64,000 nucleotides of DNA, from contig NZ_MQVV01000014.1 of assembly GCF_002954355.1 (NCBI RefSeq), positions 186,001 through 250,000 on the forward strand, given 5' to 3'. Shown here in pieces: positions 18,544 through 27,100 of this stretch. The position numbers and the translations under genes were made by a program. Below the pieces are notes generated by a model. That model was not told the DNA's origin and did not search any database. It was given only the letters and a program-made list of their open reading frames with translations. Numbering within the stretch: the first letter of the stretch is position 1; every line of letters begins with the position of its first letter. This DNA is from Nonlabens tegetincola. GTDB lineage: Bacteria; Bacteroidota; Bacteroidia; Flavobacteriales; Flavobacteriaceae.

Positions 18544-19599
18544 ATGAGCGAAAATATAGCTACAGAAAAATTATTATCACGTAAAAAGCCTACTTATCCC
18601 ATAGACGACGCTCTATTTGGGTATGTGAAAAAATATCATAGGTATACTAATATACCAGTTTCCTATGACGATTTACTCAGATTTCAAGGTTCAATAAGTG
18701 TGTATAATAAAGATGATGAAGATACATTATGGGTACGATGTTATTATCCAGACCATGAGCGTGATATGATAGATAATTATCTTAAAAGAGTTTATGATAT
18801 TTTATACAGTGATGGGAAAGACAAAACTTTGGACTATTTAAACATAGATGCCATTGACTTTTGCACCTTTGGTAATACAAAACCCTTTAGAATCAAAGTA
18901 CGTAATGTATTAAACGACAGTTTCACTTATTTCTATGTAAAAAAGGCCGATGCAAGTAGGGTATACGGGCTAGAAATTGAACACTTGTTATCACCACACC
19001 GTATAAGCTTTTTGGTGCACGACGACACTTTGATTGAAGAGCATATTGCTGGTATTCCAGGTGATGAATTTATTAAGGATTATCTGGAACGTTGTGATCG
19101 TTTAGAAAAAACTCAAATAGCTAAAGAGTTTGTGAAATTCAATGAACGATGTACTATTAGATTGTTAGGAGACATGCGTGCTTATAACTACGTGGTCATT
19201 CCTACCCATGATTTTGATAGAGTAAGTTTTACCATAAGAGCTATAGATTTTGATCAACAGTCCTATGAAGGAAATTTAAAAGTTTATAGACCTCAATTCT
19301 TCAAAGAGAATTTTCCTATGGTGGATAATGTGAGCAAGCATCTTAAATTAGAAAGTGTAGAACAGTATAGGAAAGAAGAAAGATCCTTAATTGCCAAACG
19401 ATTGACAAATACTCAAACACGTTTTAGGCAACTCATGAAATGCATGAAGCAGGATGAAATTACGACCAAGGCGAAGCTTAAATCATTAAAAGCTGATTTG
19501 CACAACTTTACTGGTGATATAAAGTTTAAAAAATCAAGAACAATGGGTGGTGTGTTAAATACTGCGCTAGACTTTGTAGTTAGAAACTACAAAACCTAG
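18544..19599 (+). CDS. Uncharacterised protein with kinase-like (APH-like) motif spacing
   Basis: I do not recognise a named family. The 351-residue soluble protein has a layout that resembles an aminoglycoside-phosphotransferase/kinase fold: a candidate lysine strand (FYVKKAD near residue 140), an E-containing helix (GLEIEHLLS), a hinge (LIEEHIAGIPGDEF near 170), a catalytic-loop-like GDMRAYN near 220 with the D-x4-N spacing of HRDLKPEN, and a DFG-like AIDFDQQ about 25 residues later. The last ~90 residues are rich in Lys/Arg and helical. It is divergent from the ABC operon, with 57 bp between. The kinase reading is inference from motif order only. Confidence 0.6.
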   Translation: MSENIATEKLLSRKKPTYPIDDALFGYVKKYHRYTNIPVSYDDLLRFQGSISVYNKDDEDTLWVRCYYPDHERDMIDNYLKRVYDILYSDGKDKTLDYLNIDAIDFCTFGNTKPFRIKVRNVLNDSFTYFYVKKADASRVYGLEIEHLLSPHRISFLVHDDTLIEEHIAGIPGDEFIKDYLERCDRLEKTQIAKEFVKFNERCTIRLLGDMRAYNYVVIPTHDFDRVSFTIRAIDFDQQSYEGNLKVYRPQFFKENFPMVDNVSKHLKLESVEQYRKEERSLIAKRLTNTQTRFRQLMKCMKQDEITTKAKLKSLKADLHNFTGDIKFKKSRTMGGVLNTALDFVVRNYKT

Positions 19600-19781
19600 C
19601 GTGTAGAGGTTCTCAATCTTATTAAAGTAAGCAAAATTACCGCCACAGATAATCCAATACCTAAAAAAGGATTTTGATTAGTAGACCAGCTTAGATCTGC
19701 ATAGTTGATTTTGGTAACATTGAGGATTGCAAAAGCAAGTGCCGCAATCAAGAGAATTAAAAGTGGTGCCTTTGCTCTCAT
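19596..19781 (-). CDS. Small two-helix membrane protein
   Basis: The 61-residue protein consists of two hydrophobic segments (about residues 5-22 and 40-56) joined by a polar loop NYADLSWSTNQNP. It ends with basic residues, so the C-terminus is probably cytosolic. It starts 4 bp after the nucleoid-associated gene stop, suggesting the same transcript, and its stop overlaps the convergent kinase-like gene by 4 bp. Function unknown. Confidence 0.6.
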   Translation of the reverse strand: MRAKAPLLILLIAALAFAILNVTKINYADLSWSTNQNPFLGIGLSVAVILLTLIRLRTSTR

Positions 19782-19785
19782 GTGA

Positions 19786-20844
19786 TTATTTCTTTTCCTC
19801 TCTATTAAAGTACACTAGGTAGTAATACATTTGTCTTTCTTCGTCCCAGCCTTTTTCTATAAATTTCTCAGCGCTATCAGGATTAGTAAAATCCATTTTT
19901 ATTTGCACATGAGTGTCAAGATTAATCACGTTTTTGATTCCTTTACGCGCTTGTGTAACAGCGGTATTTGATATAGGAAACTCTGATACATCTTCAATAC
20001 TATACTTTGGTCCCTTTTCTACCTTAAAATTCTTAAACTCAGGTATTAATTCTGGATTTTCAAGGGTATCGTTTAAAAAGGCTGTTTCTTCAAAATTATC
20101 ATTTTTTGCAAAGTGGTTAACAGCTCTATTCAAAAACATCACCTCTTCCTTTTTATCCTCGGCAGGAAGTACGACCTCTTTGGCAAAGTCTTGACAAAAC
20201 TTCAAGTACTTTTTAGTAAAGAAGTTTTCATCTTCAAAAACGTCCACACCTAGAAAGCTCTCTAGCCAATATTTTGCATCATATCGATTGCTGTCTACAC
20301 TTAAAATTTTGTATCCGTTTTCTTCTGCAACATTAAAAATGATAGCTCCTTTATCCAGTTTGTTAAGATTAACACCTTGTTGTAGGATCATTTCCAGTTC
20401 AATGTCGCCTTCTTCAAACTGTAAAAAGTCTTGTTTAAGTTCACTTTTGAATATACCGATGGCATCCGTTTTCTGATTATCTACCATTACATTGTCAAAG
20501 TAACACACGTACAACTCACCGCTACGTATATGTGGATGAACCGACTGCTCATAAAGGTGCTTTGCAATTTCCTTACTTTTATCTAGCAGGATTGCAGGTG
20601 TTGAGAATATCGCTTTCGCGAAAGCGTACATATCATGAAAATCGAGATCAGTATCATGATAAAAGCTATAATAAGCTTCTTCTTTACTACGAAATGGCTT
20701 TAAGAAATATTCTTTTAATAATGAGTGCATCTCATCATCTAAAAGAGTAGATTTTGAAGAAGTATAAAGCAGTTCGCCTTTATTTTTGTTACCTATACGA
20801 TGAATCGCTAGGTCCTCTATACGTGTATTGTAAAGATTAATCAT
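19786..20844 (-). CDS. Nucleoid-associated protein, YejK/NdpA family
   Basis: The 352-residue protein matches the 37-kDa nucleoid-associated family in length and layout: an N-terminal IEDLAIHRIGNK segment, the central GELYVCYFDN and DAIGIFKSE strands, and NRYDAKYWLESFLGV near residue 190, which is a strong family marker. These proteins associate with the nucleoid in gammaproteobacteria; their role in Bacteroidota is not established. It is encoded 3 bp downstream of the pRiA4b-ORF3-like gene. A copy of the palindrome gives AFAKA near residue 74. Confidence 0.8.
   Translation of the reverse strand: MINLYNTRIEDLAIHRIGNKNKGELLYTSSKSTLLDDEMHSLLKEYFLKPFRSKEEAYYSFYHDTDLDFHDMYAFAKAIFSTPAILLDKSKEIAKHLYEQSVHPHIRSGELYVCYFDNVMVDNQKTDAIGIFKSELKQDFLQFEEGDIELEMILQQGVNLNKLDKGAIIFNVAEENGYKILSVDSNRYDAKYWLESFLGVDVFEDENFFTKKYLKFCQDFAKEVVLPAEDKKEEVMFLNRAVNHFAKNDNFEETAFLNDTLENPELIPEFKNFKVEKGPKYSIEDVSEFPISNTAVTQARKGIKNVINLDTHVQIKMDFTNPDSAEKFIEKGWDEERQMYYYLVYFNREEKK
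20612..20625. repeat. Dispersed palindrome GCTTTCGCGAAAGC (copy 5, inside ndpA-like gene)
   Basis: Perfect 14-bp palindrome read in frame as Ala-Phe-Ala-Lys-Ala. Confidence 0.85.
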
Positions 20845-20847
20845 ATA

Positions 20848-21366
20848 CTAGTAAAGTTCATAGTCATCAAAAGATTCCTCATCATAATAGTCGTCATCAT
20901 CATTGAGGTCATCATCGTCTAGATCGTTATCAAATCTAGGATCAGCTTCAAAATTTCTATCTGGTGCTTCATCTGGTAATTCTCCCATTGCAAAAAGTAC
21001 TCTAGGGTATTGTTCACCATCCTCGGCCTGATCTATATCAACAAGAGTTATCATGAAGGTCCACATGCTCAAAAAATCGTAGATATAGATAAGGTTGGGT
21101 TTTTGTTTACTCAATGCCTGATCTATAGTGGTGTCTTCCATTTTCTTGACAGGTTCCATACCACCGCTCATATCAAATAGGCAATATTCTTGCCCTTGAT
21201 TCCACTCATCGTCGGTTTCATAAAAGCTAGCCATCTCATCACCTTGAAGTTGAAATGACTGGTGAATGATATTGTGAAAGTCTTCTAGTGTACTAGTTGC
21301 TGGTATTTCAAGATCTCTCAAAACATCATCGGCGCTGTCTAGTATCACTCTAATTTTATAAATCAT
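20848..21366 (-). CDS. Plasmid pRiA4b ORF-3-like protein
   Basis: The 172-residue protein has the pattern of the pRiA4b ORF-3 family: an N-terminal strand YKIRVIL, DLEIPATSTLEDFHNIIHQSFQ, and the internal strands GQEYCLF and LIYIYDFLSMWTFMITLVDI. The last ~35 residues are almost entirely Asp/Glu/Tyr. Function is unknown; the family has been linked to mobile elements by name but here lies in an ordinary chromosomal cluster. It precedes the nucleoid-associated gene by 3 bp. Confidence 0.75.
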   Translation of the reverse strand: MIYKIRVILDSADDVLRDLEIPATSTLEDFHNIIHQSFQLQGDEMASFYETDDEWNQGQEYCLFDMSGGMEPVKKMEDTTIDQALSKQKPNLIYIYDFLSMWTFMITLVDIDQAEDGEQYPRVLFAMGELPDEAPDRNFEADPRFDNDLDDDDLNDDDDYYDEESFDDYELY

Positions 21367-21434
21367 GTGTAACTTTTAAAGGGCTTCAAAGATAAAATTA
21401 TTTACAAGTATCCTTAAGATTTTAACGTCATAAA

Positions 21435-22481
21435 TTATGAACGATAATGAACGGTTCTTAAACGCATCCAAAGATAAAATTGCACTCCTAAAATAATAGA
21501 TGCTAGCACTAAATGTGATGCCTGTGAGCCAAATGGGAAGTCAACATAATTCATTAATACTCCACCAATAATAGTTAAAATAAAAAGGACAGCTAGCCAG
21601 TAGTAATAATTACGAGGATGTTTGTAAAAACGTACTGCTTTATAAATAAAATATCCATGTAGTAGTACTAATAAAATGGAATAACTCCTGTGTATTAAAA
21701 ATACTAACGGTGCATTATTTTCTAGCCAGGTACTTTTTACAGGATAACCAAAAATATCTATTTGATGATCGATGTACTGCCTTACTTGTGTTCCTAGTGC
21801 TACTTGAATTAATGTGAGAACGATAAGCACCAAAGCGAATTGATGCCATTTACCCTTATGCGCATATCTGTTATCTACTGGCTGCACTTCGTGCAATAAA
21901 TATATAAGCAGTCCTACAATAAGTAATGCCACTATCATATGTATGGTTATGAGTAGTGGTGATAGGTTGGTGTCCACTACTATTTTTCCGATAACGGCTT
22001 GTACAAGCATAGCTAATAAGGCAACGGCTGTTAGGATGGTGATGTATTTCTTTTTTCTGAAAAACTGAAAAGAAATAATAGTTGCTATCAATACTACTAG
22101 TCCACCTAATGCGCCTATTAACCTATTGATATATTCTGTCCAAGTATGATACTTATTAAATATACTATAATCGTGTTTTGTGTAAGGTTCCCAATTATTG
22201 GCATTGTAAGAATTTGATGAAGTAAAATCTTTCTTTGCAACCCTTAAACTTTTATCAACGATAATGACCATTCCTTCTTCGTATGAGGTCAACGGTTGAA
22301 AATCTAGTTGAGCTCGCTCAGTAGGTGGGATTAAATATCCGAAGCATTTAGGCCAATCTGGACATCCCATTCCAGATCCAGTCATTCTAACTACTGCGCC
22401 AGCCACGATTATGAGGTATATTACGACAATACTTAATCGTAACCACTTGCGATATGTTTTTTCGGTGAAGATATTTTTCAT
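21435..22481 (-). CDS. ctaA: Heme A synthase, COX15/CtaA family
   Basis: Oxidises heme O to heme A for cytochrome c oxidase. With the ATG at 22481 the product has 348 residues; a longer frame from 22511 adds ten unlikely residues. The first helix ends in GAVVRMTGSGMGCPDWPKCFG, typical of the family, and the protein has about eight hydrophobic segments with conserved His residues in the helices (HTWTEYINRLIGA, ITIHMIVAL, FLIHRSYS, ASHLVLAS). The loop between helices 1 and 2 is long, as in Bacteroidota homologues. Monocistronic. Confidence 0.92.
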   Translation of the reverse strand: MKNIFTEKTYRKWLRLSIVVIYLIIVAGAVVRMTGSGMGCPDWPKCFGYLIPPTERAQLDFQPLTSYEEGMVIIVDKSLRVAKKDFTSSNSYNANNWEPYTKHDYSIFNKYHTWTEYINRLIGALGGLVVLIATIISFQFFRKKKYITILTAVALLAMLVQAVIGKIVVDTNLSPLLITIHMIVALLIVGLLIYLLHEVQPVDNRYAHKGKWHQFALVLIVLTLIQVALGTQVRQYIDHQIDIFGYPVKSTWLENNAPLVFLIHRSYSILLVLLHGYFIYKAVRFYKHPRNYYYWLAVLFILTIIGGVLMNYVDFPFGSQASHLVLASIILGVQFYLWMRLRTVHYRS

Positions 22482-22570
22482 AAAGAAATTCCTAGCACAA
22501 AAATACTTCACAAGAATTAAGCTGAAGTATTTTATTTAAGAAGTCTATTTACTTGGAAGTTCTTACAAAA

Positions 22571-22595
22571 AAAATGGAGCACGAGCTCCATTTTT
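22571..22595 (-). terminator. Intrinsic terminator candidate
   Basis: Stem AATGGAGC - ACGA - GCTCCATT (22573-22580 / 22585-22592), with A-runs to the left and T-runs to the right, so it can work in both directions. It lies about 185 nt past the M28 peptidase stop codon. Confidence 0.65.
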
Positions 22596-22778
22596 CATAT
22601 CCATTCCCCATCATGGATATTAATGCAAAAAAAATGATTTCCCCTACAAAATCAAAAAAATATTTTGCCTTCTAAAATAATTTTTCCTCTAGGATTTTTG
22701 TAGATTTCTAGCAGATTTTTGTTAAAATACTTGTTTTTACGATTAATTGAGTGTGTTCATTACTCATTTGATTAACAA

Positions 22779-24113
22779 TTATCTACTTACTTTATTAGGA
22801 AAGACAACTATACTTTCTGTTCCATCGGCAGCAACAGCTGCAACACCAAAGTAATAATTATCAATAACAATACCTTCCAAAGTATGGTTATTGGTGTTTC
22901 CTACAAATCGACTGTGGTCCCATGTAGGACTTGTGGTGTCTCTCCAATATATTTTATAACCAACCGCATTAGGGACTTTACTCCATTCTAATCTAGCACT
23001 AGCTTCAACCATTCCACCAATTTTCACGGTTTTTGGTGGAGCAGGAGCCCAAGCTAGTTGCGCAAGGTTGATAGCGTTTACTGCGGTTAATTTTTTGGCA
23101 TATGGAAAGTTCACATGCTTTACAACATCGCCATATTCAATTCCATTCTCAGTTCTAATATCTTGATGTTGCTGTGTGTAGTTCTCATGAGCTTCCATAA
23201 TCCTAATTCCTGGAAAACCTAAGTCATTAAAGGGTCTATGGTGTCCACCACGTCCAAACCTATCCAGTCTATAAATCATCATAGGATTCATTTCGGGCAT
23301 ATAACTTTTAACGGAATTATGAATATACCTAGCAAGCTGTCTAGAATGTCCGTCGACTTCACCTCCATAAAATCTTCTTAAACGTTTAGTTCTCTCATCA
23401 TCTGTAACGTTGGTAGGTTCACTAAAAATCCTGAAACTTCTATTATCTATGACACCATCTACACCTTTAATATTGCCTATCATGTCATTATTAAGAATTC
23501 CTAAAACATTCCAATCATTATCCTTGGCATATCGTGCAAGCCCTGCACCACCAAATAACCCTTGTTCTTCTCCGCTAAGGCCAACATAAACGATGCTGTT
23601 TGCAAACTTTCGTTTGCTTAGTACTCGTGCAGCCTCAATTGTTCCTGCCATTCCGCTCGCATTGTCATTAGCACCTGGAGCGTCGGTTGTGAAGTCCATA
23701 GTATCACTTGCTCTTGAATCAATATCACCGCTCATAATCACAAAATTGTTAGGCTGTGATGTACCTCTTTGAATAGCAACAACGTTTACAACCCAAGCGT
23801 CTTTTGGTACGCGACTACCCATTTCTTTAGTAACATAATCTCTTTGATAAAATACTTCTAGACATCCACCGCATTCTGCAGATATCTTATCAAACTCGGC
23901 TTTTATCCATCTTCTTGCAGCACCTATACCACGTGTATTACTCAATGTATCAGAAAACGTGTTTCTAGTTCCAAAACCTGCTAATTTTTTAACATCGTTC
24001 TCAATACGTTTTTCACTTACTTCATCAATGATTGAATATAAATCTTGTTGGTGGTCACTAGGTACTTGCGCAGTGGCATAAAGTCCTAATAAAGCTATTA
24101 TTATGTATCGCAT
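22779..24113 (-). CDS. Secreted M28-family metallopeptidase with C-terminal FnIII-like domain
   Basis: The 444-residue protein has a signal peptide ending ATAQ. Its zinc-peptidase core shows GANDNASG near residue 147, GLSGEEQGLFGG near 177, NNDMIGN near 207 and a late His in GRGGHHRPFND near 288. The first expected metal-ligand motif, usually G-H-x-D-S, reads GDIDSRAS near 128, so the usual His is Asp here. Residues ~355-440 look like a fibronectin type III domain (ASARLEWSKVPNAVGYKIYWRD). Predicted aminopeptidase exported to the periplasm or outside. It lies just downstream of the amidohydrolase gene. Confidence 0.85.
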   Translation of the reverse strand: MRYIIIALLGLYATAQVPSDHQQDLYSIIDEVSEKRIENDVKKLAGFGTRNTFSDTLSNTRGIGAARRWIKAEFDKISAECGGCLEVFYQRDYVTKEMGSRVPKDAWVVNVVAIQRGTSQPNNFVIMSGDIDSRASDTMDFTTDAPGANDNASGMAGTIEAARVLSKRKFANSIVYVGLSGEEQGLFGGAGLARYAKDNDWNVLGILNNDMIGNIKGVDGVIDNRSFRIFSEPTNVTDDERTKRLRRFYGGEVDGHSRQLARYIHNSVKSYMPEMNPMMIYRLDRFGRGGHHRPFNDLGFPGIRIMEAHENYTQQHQDIRTENGIEYGDVVKHVNFPYAKKLTAVNAINLAQLAWAPAPPKTVKIGGMVEASARLEWSKVPNAVGYKIYWRDTTSPTWDHSRFVGNTNNHTLEGIVIDNYYFGVAAVAADGTESIVVFPNKVSR

Positions 24114-24126
24114 ATGGTTAAAAATT

Positions 24127-24170
24127 AAAAACCCTTATTCCTAAATGTTTAATTGAGAATAAGGGTTTTG
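24127..24170 (-). terminator. Intrinsic terminator between amidohydrolase and M28 peptidase region
   Basis: Stem AAAACCCTTATTC / GAATAAGGGTTTT (24128-24140 / 24157-24169), which follows the amidohydrolase stop by about 15 nt and precedes the peptidase start. It should limit read-through from the amidohydrolase gene. Confidence 0.7.
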
Positions 24171-24184
24171 AGTTAGATTAATAG

Positions 24185-27100
24185 TTACTGATTGGTACGT
24201 TGTGGTTTTTCACCAAATTTTTTCATGTAACGCTCGTATAATTCGGTTTGATGAGAATTCAAAGAGATATCTCTTCCATCAATAAAGGCTCTTGTAAGTT
24301 GATTTCCTCTCATGTCTAGAGCATCGCCTTTTGAAATAAATAGCGTTGCACTTTTACCTTCTTCTAGACTACCATACTCTTTATCAATTCCTAAAATTTG
24401 AGCAGGAGTAAGTGTGATCATTTTAAGGGCTTGTTCTTTATCCATACCATAACCAGCAACAGTTCCTGCGTAGAATGGAAAATTACGCGTTTGATGACGT
24501 TCCATGTCACCAGAATTTTCAAGTGCAACGGTTACACCAGCTTTAGCAAGTAAATATGGGAATTTATAAGGCATATCATAGTCTGAATCTTCACGTGCTG
24601 GTAAATCGTGAACTCTACCTGCAAGCACAGGAATGTTATTCTGTTTAAGAAGATCTGTCACATTTTGCGCTCCTTGAGCTCCAACTAAAACTGGTTTCTT
24701 AATGTTGTTCTTTTTTATAAAAGTAACGACATCTCGTATTGATTTTTCACCGTTCACGTGAAAATAGAACCTTCCATTTCCATTTAACTCTTCTCTCATG
24801 GCTTCAAACTTTAAGTTTGATTCATTGTCTTGAGTCATATTGTGTGCCACAGCATCGTTAAAAAAGTCTTGTAATTCAATGATGTTTTCGTCATATTTCT
24901 TATTAGGTTCAATTGGACCAGGGTTGTACCAGCTACCTGATCTACTAAAACTACTAGGCCAGTTTATATGGATGCCTTCGTCCATTGATATGACCGCATC
25001 TTCCCAATTCCAAGCGTCTAATTGCACTACACTGGATTGACCAGAAATTCTTCCACCACGAGGCACTACTTGAGCTATTAAAACTCCATTAGGTCTCATT
25101 GATTCGACTACTCGACTTTCCGCATTGTAAGCTATTATACTGCGTATATGTGGATTGTACACACCTATTTCACGTTGATCGACACTGGCTTTCACTGCAT
25201 CTACTTCGACAAGTCCTAGAGTACTATTCATGGCTATAATTCCTGGATAGACGTGCATACCGCTAGCCTCGATTACCTCACCTACAGGATCGATACGTAC
25301 TACACGTGCATCTGCTACGGCTGTTATCACACCTTTATCAACGATAATAACAGAATTTTCAATTACATCACCATTACCTATATGAGCAGTTGCGTTCATA
25401 ATAGTAAAGGATTTTTTTATGCTTGCCGGAGTTTGTTGTGCACTCACCGCTACGGTAAAAAGAGCACAAAAAGCTATCACTAAGTTTTTCATTTTATTCA
25501 ATTTACCAGTTAATGGTTTCACATTCATACAATTCTTTTTCTCGCTTTTTAGGGTTTGCGTTTTCATTCCCTTATTTTTTGCTTCTATCATCTCGTTTAC
25601 GAGTTGTTGTCTTTCTTTTTTTATGCTTTCGCGAAAGCGTAAATCATTTTCCTTGCTAAAGAAAATAATACCATCAATCATAGTATAATCTGCACTCGCT
25701 GTTACACTCATAGGATGATCGTTCCAAAGTACCAAGTCGGCATCTTTACCTACTTTGATACTTCCTGTACGGTCGTCAATATGTAAAAGTTTTGCAGGGT
25801 TTAGGGTAACAAACTTCCAAGCATCTTCCTCATTTACATTCCCATATTTAACGGCTTTGGCCGCTTCTTGATTTAATCTACGTGACATTTCTGCATCGTC
25901 TGAATTAAAAGCTGTAACAACTCCTTGAGAATGCATGATCGCACCGTTGTACGGTATAGCGTCGTTTACTTCATATTTGTAAGCCCACCAGTCACTAAAG
26001 GTTGAACCACCTACACCGTGCTCGGCCATTTTATCTGCTACTTTATAACCTTCTAGAATATGGGTAAAAGTATTTACTCTAAATCCGTGACGTTCGGCTA
26101 ATTTCATAAGCATATTAATCTCGCTTTGTACGTAGGAATGACATGAAATAAATCGCTCTTTATTCAAAATTTCTAGCATTACTTCCATTTCCTCGTCGTA
26201 TCTAAATGAATCTGTTCCTTTAGTTTTTTCGTATTCTCTTGCTCTTGTGAAGTAATCTTCAAAGACTTGTTCAACACCCATACGACTTTGTGGAAATCTT
26301 GTACCGTTTTGATAACGAGATTGTTTAACGTTTTCACCTAATGCAAATTTGATGAACTTTGGTGAGTTTTCTAAGATCATTTCATCGGCAGGATAACCCC
26401 ATTTAGGTTTAATAATAGCGCTACGACCACCTATAGGATTTGCACTACCATGTAATAGTTGCATGGTGGTAACTCCACCAGCTAGGTCTCTATATAGATT
26501 TATATCTTCATGATCTACTACATCCTCAATAGTAACCTCGGCAGTGCTATTGTGACCAGCTTCATTAACTCCATTGTCTATAGCAATATGACTGTGTTCA
26601 TCGATAATACCACTAGTAAGGTGTTTACCTGTTGCATCAATTACACGTGCTCTTCCTGCATTTAAATTTGTTCCAATTTTTGCAATTTTACCATCTTTTA
26701 CAAGTACATCGGTATTTTTTAATATACCATCATCCTCGTTTGTCCAAACTGTAGCATTACGATATAGAATTGTTTCTTGCTGTGGTCTTTGAGAAGCTCC
26801 ATATGCTAGGTTAGGGTAGGTGAGTGCACCTAAACTTTTAACTTCCTTATCCTTATTGTCTTCTTCTTTTTCTTGGTCTTCTTCTTTTTCTTCAGTAGAA
26901 GATGCTACAAGAGTAACAGGCAAGGTATCACCACTAGGTAAATGTACAGTTCCCGTAAGATCTTTACCATCGGGTTGTACCACTATACGTGAATAGCTTT
27001 TATCATCACTCTCTTTTTGAGTCATCATCAAATTAAGCCATTGTCCATCAAAACTTGATTTACTACCTAATTTTAAGGTATCGATTTTAATAGTGGCCTT

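Noticed and set aside
20848-21366. Mobile-element remnant suggested by the pRiA4b ORF-3 family name
   Set aside because: No transposase, terminal repeats or target duplication nearby; the gene sits in a normal co-directional cluster.
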